Positions 57,001 to 64,000 of a stretch of 64,000 bases of DNA are shown one piece after another (the stretch's first letter is position 1; every line of letters starts with the position of its first letter). The position numbers and the translations under genes are program-made. The notes under the pieces were generated by a model, which saw only the letters and a program-made list of their open reading frames with translations, searched no databases and was not told the DNA's origin. The DNA comes from Coprinopsis marcescibilis (taxonomy: Eukaryota; Basidiomycota; Agaricomycetes; Agaricales; Psathyrellaceae), in the NCBI GenBank assembly GCA_004369085.1, contig ML210147.1:496001-560000 (forward strand), written 5' to 3'.

Positions 57001-58360
57001 CCGCCATGGGCGGTTTCTTGGCTTCGATTCCTACGACCCCGAAAATTGCAGCATCCTTCCTTGGTTTGAGCACTATCTTGAGTTTCGCGAAAGGGTACAC
57101 CACCACTGCAGCGATCGGAGGTGCAGATATGCGTACGTTGACTTGGCGTAGTATCACCTCTACATGGTTCTAACTGAATTCATAGCGGTTGTTATCACTG
57201 TTTTGAATGCATATTCGTACGTGTTCCGACTTCCCGTCTTGAACCAATACTCAATCCCTAGGAAGTGGATTTGCCTTGGTTGCGGAAGGCTTCATGTTGG
57301 ATAATTCACTCCTAGTCTCTGTTGGATCCCTCATAGGTGTCAGCGGCTCTATTTTGTCTTACATCATGGTAAGCCTTCTCCTTCTGCCACAGTCATTTCC
57401 GTTCTCAAATCCCATAGTGTGTCGCAATGAACCGATCATTGACAAACGTTCTTTTCGGAGGAATATCATCGGCGTCCGCTGAGACAACCCATAAGATAGA
57501 AGGCACAATTACCCAAACCAACGTGGACGATACAGTGGAAGCTCTGACCAATGCGGATAGTGTTATTCTTGTAAGCGTTACTCACTGGGTGTTCACATTG
57601 TTCCTCATTCGCTTCGCAGGTGGTCGGGTATGGCATGGCAGTGGCCAAAGCACAGTATGCCATCTCGGAGATCACTTCGATGCTTCGATCCAAGGGAATT
57701 ACGGTCCGCGTAAGTGATCTTCTCGCTCGTATACTCCGTCTCGTTGTTCTGATTTGGGTGATAGTTTGCCATCCACCCAGTCGCTGGACGCATGCCGGGT
57801 CAATGCAACGTGCTTCTCGCTGAAGCATCTGTTCCATACGACAGTGAGCCCCTTGTTTTCTTTTCGAGGTATCATACTCACCACCTCAATTCAGTTGTTC
57901 TGGAGATGGACGAGATCAACGATGACTTCAAGGACACCGATGTTACCCTTGTCATTGGAGCTAACGACACTGTCAACCCCATTGCGCTGGAAGCTGGCTC
58001 GCCTATTGCCGTAAGCACTCACCACAAGGCGTCGCGTAGGTTTCTAATGTTATGTGACAGGGAATGCCGGTTCTACACGCTTGGAAGAGCAAACAGGTCA
58101 TAGTCATGAAGCGTGGCTTGGCGAGTGGATATGGTGCGTGCCTTACATTCACCGCGGCTATCTAGATATTAGCTGATTAATATCACTAGCTGATGTTCCA
58201 AATCCCATGTTCTACATGCCTGGAACGAAGATGTTGTTCGGTGACGCCAAGGATACTTGCGATGGTAAGGATTTCACGCGCATATTCCGACTTTTATTTG
58301 ATTCTGAGAGCTCAATTTTCAGCCCTTAAACGCGGTCTCGAATCCCGATACAAGAACTAG
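54048..58360 (+). CDS. NNT: Proton-translocating NAD(P)+ transhydrogenase, mitochondrial
   Basis: Twenty-two exons sum to 3198 nt (1065 residues): 54048-54129, 54197-54636, 54687-54736, 54789-54878, 54931-54934 (4 nt), 54993-55055, 55102-55317, 55372-55534, 55590-56044, 56093-56240, 56303-56443, 56493-56825, 56878-57132, 57186-57216, 57266-57368, 57418-57570, 57620-57709, 57765-57843, 57895-58010, 58061-58133, 58190-58264, 58323-58360. It reduces NADP+ with NADH, driven by proton entry across the inner membrane. A mitochondrial presequence is followed by the NAD(H) domain ([17 protein letters not shown]; loop [26 protein letters not shown]). A multi-span membrane domain comes next. The NADP(H) domain is C-terminal ([62 protein letters not shown]). 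All three domains are in one chain. Confidence 0.97.
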
Positions 58361-58671
58361 TGATGCTGCAACCTTTGTTACTGAATTTTTGTTGATATTT
58401 AAGAATCTGTTTTCTCGCTATCGGATACGATCATTTCGCATATGGACTGAAACTATTGGACGGCAGCGGCACTCGGGAACAACGCATTATATTGCGAGTC
58501 GTGCATGCCTGATGGATTCATTATACCTTGTACTTGTATCTCCCTACCAGGGCTAGATCGTCTGTATCTAGAATCACATTATTTTATATGTTGATATGTG
58601 TAGTAGTTACATTGACAAAAGGTATGTGTATATCATTCCATCGAAATCGCTGTCTGCTTTGGGTATACCAG
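58361..58671. other. Intergenic: two convergent 3' ends
   Basis: A 311-bp gap between NNT (plus) and the membrane protein gene (minus). Nothing recognised beyond probable 3' UTRs. Confidence 0.6.
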
Positions 58672-60711
58672 TCATTGCATATTTGCAGTTGCGCTGCTCT
58701 TCCGGTCTCCATACAACCCATAAATACTGTATGTCGGGCTCCTGTAGTTGTTGTAAGCTTCTGGGTTGGAGTGTACCAAGGCCATTTGTGCGAGCGATGG
58801 CATAGGAGGCGGAGAGGGGACTCTGGGTGGCTTGTCGTGGTAGTTTCTCTTCTCCGCGCTTGTGGGTTCTGTCTTCTGCTTAAAATATCCCGGTCTATCG
58901 AAGGATATGTTCTCTGTCTGCCCTGGAGATATGTCACTCAAAGACATTCGGCTGACATCAAAGCTCATCTCCAAGAATCCCGTTGATTGCGATCCACCAG
59001 CCTTGGTCGATTGAGAGGTAGGAATATTCCCGACGTTGTGTAACTTTGATAACCGTTTGCTCTGTACAAAGCTTTGACTGACCCTCTTGCTGCGTTTTGA
59101 GCCAATCACGCTAAGAGAGTCGTCTGGGTACAAGGTCGGCTGGGGAGATGGATGTGCGTAAGACAAATCAGGAGAGTCAGAGTCTCCATAGATGAGACCA
59201 AGATCCCTGTCGGGCACTCCGTTGTCCTTGAGTCCTTGTTCGCCTTTGTATTGGAGATTTGTGACGGCCTGCAGATGAGCTTGAGACACATTGGCTTTGG
59301 TGGCGGTAGCGATAGAGTAGGTTGCGGGCATGGAGGACAGACGGGGATAAGTTCCTGCTGCAAAGTAAGAAGATTGGATCCTGGCGCGACCTTCAGTTCC
59401 AGCTGAGGGCGTCAAGCCGATAGTAGGGGTTGAGACTGGTTGATAGTAACCAGGGGGTGAGGAAACGTCTGCGCCCTCGTAAGCGGTGTCAGGACGATAA
59501 GCTGAGTCGCGACGTCGTTGCTCCCCAGAGTCCGAGTAGCTTTTGCTTCGTCGGGGCGTCCTTAACTTGGGAGTACGTTGCAGAATATGGTGTCCGTCTC
59601 CGGTGAACGACGTCAAACTTGAAGTGCCGTTCGTCGTGAATCCACGTCCTGACAGGTCTCCAGTGTGCTCGAGACCGGAAAATGAAACCCTTTGGCTTTT
59701 GGCGATCTCTGGGTTGGGTGGTTCTTGCTGAGCAATCTGAGAGTGTCGATTGTTCTTGTGATTCCTAACTGAAGTGCCATATCCCGCCAGCTCAGCTGAT
59801 ATTCTCTTCAGGTCAGAGATGAGGGTAACCCCGTTGTCCGCCAGTCTACCAGCATCAAGCGTAGTGTTTAGTTCCGCGTTCTGGGGCTTGTAATATTGAA
59901 CCCAGGTCCACATAGGGTCATCGTTCTCTGGAGCAGTGGAGGCCAGCCTTTCTTTTCCGCCAAAGACGGGCGACTCTTGACTTACGAAATCGTCGTTCTC
60001 GGGGATTCCGTTTTCCATTATGGGAAGAGATGGTTTGACCTTGTCCTTTCTCCGGGGCCTAGTGCATACCCTCAGAACGATTCCGACACCCAGGAGAAGA
60101 CATGTTGCCCCAAGTGCCACAAGGACTATGACCGGAGGAGCAATTCCACGATCGGTCTGATCCGGCGCCTCACCCAATGTGTCGGCAGTAGAAGAGGGTG
60201 CTCCAGAGTGAGTCGTGCCGCTAATAGAAGTAAAGTCGCGAGGCGACGTAACAGACAGTAGCGGCGGCAGTGGTATGAAAGATGCCGCCGAAGCAGAGGG
60301 TCTCGCGAGGTTGCCTTTCAAGTTGGCAGGAAGATTGATGGGACCGGTGGTGGGTAATGGACCGAGATTCGACTTTGACGCCAGAGGTAGATTGATTTTC
60401 GCGTAACCAAAGCCGACATATTTGTGGGTAGAAATACCAGAAACGCCCTGATGAACACCGGCCTTATTTGAGGGGTGGTTGTCCTTTAGGCCCGGAGACA
60501 GATTTTTGGATTTAGAAAGAGGCGATTTATGATTTTTCTCCAATTCTTGGAGATCCTGATAGAGCTTTGAGCCTCGATAAAGGCGGAGCAGGCGTTTCCC
60601 ATTCGTGATAGGCTTCCGAGTCTCCGCGCTAGGTACCGGTGACTTCTTGCTGGGTAATTGCCTTTGAGAACGACGGTTCCTGCGCTGTAAGAAGAGTCGC
60701 GGGTCCCCCAT
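58672..60711 (-). CDS. Single-pass membrane protein with long Ser/Pro-rich tails, unknown function
   Basis: One uninterrupted frame of 679 residues, the only long intronless gene in the window. I recognise no characterised family. The N-terminal 60 residues are strongly basic (MGDPRLFLQRRNRRSQRQ). A Ser/Pro/Leu-rich region follows, then one membrane span near residue 190-215 (PPVIVLVALGATCLLLGVGI), directly followed by a basic anchor (CTRPRRKDK). The basic residues after the span predict that the long C-terminal part is cytosolic. That part is low-complexity and Ser/Thr/Tyr-rich, with repeated SPxx-type motifs and short conserved-looking blocks (ENDDFVSQESPVFGGKER, PMWTWVQYY). It may be a plasma-membrane sensor or scaffold; this is a guess from layout. 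An upstream exon carrying a signal peptide cannot be excluded. Confidence 0.7.
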   Translation of the reverse strand: MGDPRLFLQRRNRRSQRQLPSKKSPVPSAETRKPITNGKRLLRLYRGSKLYQDLQELEKNHKSPLSKSKNLSPGLKDNHPSNKAGVHQGVSGISTHKYVGFGYAKINLPLASKSNLGPLPTTGPINLPANLKGNLARPSASAASFIPLPPLLSVTSPRDFTSISGTTHSGAPSSTADTLGEAPDQTDRGIAPPVIVLVALGATCLLLGVGIVLRVCTRPRRKDKVKPSLPIMENGIPENDDFVSQESPVFGGKERLASTAPENDDPMWTWVQYYKPQNAELNTTLDAGRLADNGVTLISDLKRISAELAGYGTSVRNHKNNRHSQIAQQEPPNPEIAKSQRVSFSGLEHTGDLSGRGFTTNGTSSLTSFTGDGHHILQRTPKLRTPRRSKSYSDSGEQRRRDSAYRPDTAYEGADVSSPPGYYQPVSTPTIGLTPSAGTEGRARIQSSYFAAGTYPRLSSMPATYSIATATKANVSQAHLQAVTNLQYKGEQGLKDNGVPDRDLGLIYGDSDSPDLSYAHPSPQPTLYPDDSLSVIGSKRSKRVSQSFVQSKRLSKLHNVGNIPTSQSTKAGGSQSTGFLEMSFDVSRMSLSDISPGQTENISFDRPGYFKQKTEPTSAEKRNYHDKPPRVPSPPPMPSLAQMALVHSNPEAYNNYRSPTYSIYGLYGDRKSSATANMQ

Positions 60712-61190
60712 GATAGGTTTCCAGTAAGTTCGAGTGCGACCAGCGCCTTGATGACTCGACCGAATGGATAAGGGCGGGATTGGATATTGAATGTACGAGT
60801 AACACGGCGCCTATTGACATCGACTGCAGGATTCCGAACCAATAGCTCCCACGGTCTCTCGATCGACAACTGAGCAGACATAACCGTCACAGTTCTCTCC
60901 GCCCGTCACGACATCACATTTTAATCCGTTTTCGAGGTGCCCACTGCGGTTATCTACCCGTATTTCTGCTCTGACAGGCTTTTAGGTAGTCAGTTGCCTT
61001 TTTTCTCGGGCACTGGCGCGCGACGTGCCTCTAGCAGTCCTAGGCTCTCCTGGCCGCTTCGTCATACCTTATACCCACTCCAACCTCGACCGGTCCCTCA
61101 CAGTCAATTTCTATTGCCCTTGGGCTAAGAAAAACGCGTCAAAGGACGACTCTTACGGCGAAAGGCGCGCGATCGCCGTTGAAATGAGGT
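60712..61190. other. Intergenic: divergent promoters
   Basis: A 479-bp gap between the membrane protein gene and the Crb2-like gene. It probably contains the unresolved first coding exon of the latter. Confidence 0.5.
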
Positions 61191-64000
61191 TTGAATATCA
61201 GCTTGAACTTCGCGGCAGATTTTAACTTGCAGTCTAGTTACCTTGAAGAGGAAACGCAAGCAACACAGCTACTCGACGACTTGATACCATTAAAAGGGCC
61301 GGATTCCTCTCCAGTAGCACCGGCACGCAATAGGCCTACCGTGGTACCTGCAGCAGGCATCGCCGACTTTTATAATCCATCCCGAAATCCATCCTCTCTC
61401 CCTGACTACCATCTACACGGGCTGGCAGCAACACAAACCCAAAATTTCGAGGAAGAAGCGGCAAATGAAGGCTCTCAGAAAGAGAACATACACGCGGTTA
61501 GGACCGCCACGGAACCGGTCAACAATCCTGGAACGTCCAGCGTCAAGCAAACAAAAGATTCTTCGTCGAAGCACCAGGCTTCAAATAAGACACCTCACGT
61601 GGATAAAGCGGGCCACTCCCTCGCTCAGAGCCACAGCAAAGTGTGTATCTCCTTTGTGACTTTCCTCCGTTGGTTACGAGAACGTGCGTTTATTAGGCCA
61701 GAACACCGAATGCCAGGCCCCTACCCATTTCTTCTATGGACCAGATTCAATCAAGGTTCACTTCAAGGCCCTCTCATAGTAAATCCAGTCGGTCAACGCA
61801 CGGCGCCCCTCCCAGCCGTGGTCGACAAGTCAAGGCCACTGCGCACTCTGGTGGGGAATCTTCTCGGGACTCCTCCCAAGACTCTTTCGCTCGCGGGGAG
61901 TCTAGGGACCCCGAACAACCTTACATGGCACAGAACAAGCCGTTTGACATCCCTATAAAAGATCTAGCACGCGGAAATGCCTTCAAAGACAGGATGCAGG
62001 CCACCGGCTCTACCTACGGCTATTCACTTCCTAGACATAACGGACCAATCATAGCAAGTCCTCAAGGCAAATTACTGGTAGAAGCCACACCGTCAAACTC
62101 GACTGGATCCCAATCTGATCGGTCGCGACTCGAAGATGCCACGCAAATTATTGGGCGAATACAGTATGCGGAAACCTCTTATAGCAACCAACGCGAAGAA
62201 GATTACGAGAGCGAGCCGGCTTCAAGCCTCGGGGCATCTGTCCTTGCAGGAGACTACCATCCGTCTCCAGAACCGACCCAGCCTGCAACTCAGACCGCCA
62301 CTCAATTGTACGGTTTTGACAGCGAAGGACAGGGACCTTCTGGAACCTCCGTATTACCCTATCAACCTCAAACCCATGGCACTGGGCAATCAGTTCCACA
62401 AACCAACAACACCACGAATTCCTTGATTCGCCATCTCCCTGACCAACGCAGACGACATTACGAACGCATTGCAGCAGCCGCTCCTAATGTAGCGCCTCCA
62501 CCCCCCATAGGGAACATAAATCTGCAAGAGACACAAACGACAACGAGCGGAAGTACAGACTTTTACGCGACGCAGCCAACCAATGCAGCAGGACAACTCT
62601 GGCAGGATACGCAACCCACTACGCAGAATAATTCCAACTGGCAAGACACACAGCCTGTAAATATAGGTGTGCGTTTCGCTCAACACGCGCACCCGGTCTC
62701 CCGGTCTTCTCCCGTTACGCAGAGTCCTATTCCTGGGCTTGGTATATACCAAGGCCGTCGCGACCAGATGGAAATTGTCCCTGACTCAGAGGCCCAACAC
62801 AGCAGTCCGCTCAAACGCGTGGCCGACATAGAGATGGCGAGTGACGATGGCCATTGCCCGTCCCCGATTCTCATGAAGCCGCTATCACGTACTGAACCCG
62901 TTCCCGCCTCAGATGTTGAGGACAGATCGGATGAGGCTTCAGACGAAAGTGACGATGATCATCCTCCTGCAAAAAAAAGAGCTGTCGTAATCGAATCTGA
63001 AAGCGAGGAAGAAGTTCCTATCGTTCAAAACGTTGGGAAAGGGAAAGGAAAGGGGAAAGGAAAGACTACTTTCGTTGTGCCCAAACCCGTAAGTTCGATA
63101 AATTTGTCGGTTTCGCGGTAATCCTTATTTGCTCGTAGGTCATAAAAGCAAAGACGACACGAAAGCCCGAGGTCACGAAAACGTATGGCCGAGCCACAAG
63201 AAGTACTCGCTATGCCGGGTCTTCGGAGAACACGATTATACCATCGTCGGTGCCCGAGCAAGATATGTTGCCAGAGCCGGAAGTGAAAGGAAAAGTAAAG
63301 TCAAAGGAGAAGGGCAAGGGCAGTGGGAAGGGGAAAGGGAAAGCTGCAATTCAGGGAAGGAGGGTCGATGCTCGATTCAAAGGACGTCAGGATGCCACAA
63401 ATGAGGATTCCGAGGACCTGGACGAGACCGCAGGGAATGAGGATCCGACACTAGAACAAGCGGAGGAAGAGATTGCTGTGGAACCAGGTCCTTCCAACAA
63501 GCGTAAACGAGGGAAGAAAGCTGCCAAGCCACCAGCTAAAGTCAAACGTGAAAAGACCCCACCAACCAAACGTTTACGATCGACCATGGCATCAGCCAAG
63601 AGAAATGACAACGCCACTAGGGTTTTTGCTCTTTGGAAACCCAATAACCTCTTCTACTCTGGCACAATCTTTGCCGCGGAAGACCCTATGTACGAAATCA
63701 AGTTCGACGACGGCCAGCATAGGCCGGTCACAATTGATGAGATCCGTCGGTGCGAGCTCCGCGTTGGGGACGAAGTGATTTGTGGCAATAGGAACATCCC
63801 TTGCGACATCGTCAGTGTCAACGGGAATGCCATCGGTGTCAAGTATAATGGTGAAGATGAAATCTTCAGGCTGGATGAACTCAGAATTTCGCACAAGACC
63901 ATCAAATCTGCGTGGAAGGACCGAGAGGTTGATAAGGATGCCATCGTCCCGCTTACGCAACCAGAAATTGGCTCACCTTCTCGAAGGCCAGTTGGGAAAA
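61191..64000 (+). CDS. CRB2: Crb2/53BP1-like DNA damage checkpoint adaptor, incomplete at both ends
   Basis: Exons seen: about 61191-61640, 61697-63088 and 63139 to the window edge. The first coding exon is unresolved: the first frame has no in-frame ATG, and the ATG at 61184 cannot be spliced to it in phase. The N-terminal half is disordered and rich in SQ/TQ sites (EEETQATQLL, LAATQTQNFEE), including a near-repeat LWQDTQPTT / NWQDTQPVN. A Ser/Asp/Glu and Lys/Gly-rich central part follows with nuclear-signal candidates (PPAKKRAVV, SNKRKRGKKAAK). A Tudor-like segment comes last: RVFALWKPNNLFYSGTIFA, YEIKFDDGQHRPVTIDEIRR, LRVGDEVI. That pattern fits Crb2/Rad9/53BP1, which bind methylated H4 and recruit checkpoint kinases. 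The tandem BRCT domains expected next lie beyond the window. Confidence 0.8.

Noticed and set aside
63046..63075. GGGAAA/GGAAAG repeats in the Crb2-like gene considered as a microsatellite element
   Set aside because: They encode a Gly-Lys run in a Lys-rich linker and stay in frame. They are ordinary low-complexity coding sequence.

Overview
The window looks like nuclear DNA from a mushroom-forming basidiomycete (Agaricomycetes). It is gene-dense and intron-rich: I count about 157 introns in 25 spliced genes, mostly 45-60 nt long. UTRs and intergenic gaps are short. The gene content is fungal, and the one biosynthetic locus has the basidiomycete-specific type VI siderophore-synthetase architecture. 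All exon coordinates were worked out by hand from splice signals, reading-frame phase and protein-family conservation. For nearly every complete gene the summed exon lengths are a multiple of three.

Layout. 1-1720: 3' end of ATG2 (+) and RLP24 (-). 1979-12575: a two-gene siderophore locus. An L-ornithine N5-monooxygenase (-) and a 2430-residue A-T-C-T-C-T-C peptide synthetase (+) diverge from a 724-bp promoter that carries an inverted pair of perfect iron-GATA motifs. 12615-13183: a small riboflavin-type deaminase (-), convergent with the synthetase. 13316-23756: SPT6 (+), SPT8 (-) and SRP54 (+). 24300-26066: a TAM/LaeA-like methyltransferase (+). 26480-28777: poly(A)-binding protein (-). 29251-30605: a SCAMP membrane protein (-). 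31295-32445: a secreted double-psi beta-barrel protein (+). 32840-35772: a BRCT-WGR-PARP (+). 36074-38826: a COQ11-like NAD(P)-binding protein and a mitochondrial adenylate kinase (+). 38970-39987: an N-terminal protein methyltransferase (-). 40090-41389: CSM3/Swi3 (+). 41488-45207: NatB subunit NAA25 (-). 45402-46183: NCE101 (+) and proteasome chaperone PAC3 (-), with interlocked stop codons. 46324-49622: MED16 (+). 49950-53038: PUS4 and a DapA/HOGA-type aldolase (+). 54048-58360: proton-translocating transhydrogenase NNT (+). 58672-60711: a single-pass membrane protein of unknown function (-). From 61191 off the right edge: a Crb2/53BP1-like checkpoint protein (+).

Most genes are housekeeping (ribosome biogenesis, transcription, translation, replication checkpoint, mitochondrial metabolism). 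The accessory element is the siderophore locus. The monooxygenase makes N5-hydroxyornithine and the synthetase joins acylated hydroxyornithines into a trimer of the basidioferrin kind. The acyltransferase that such a pathway needs is not in this window.

Two features of gene structure stand out. At least six introns use a GC donor instead of GT, in each case forced by phase and by family conservation. There are also microexons of 4 and 5 nt. No transposons, rRNA genes, convincing tRNA genes or CRISPR arrays were seen.
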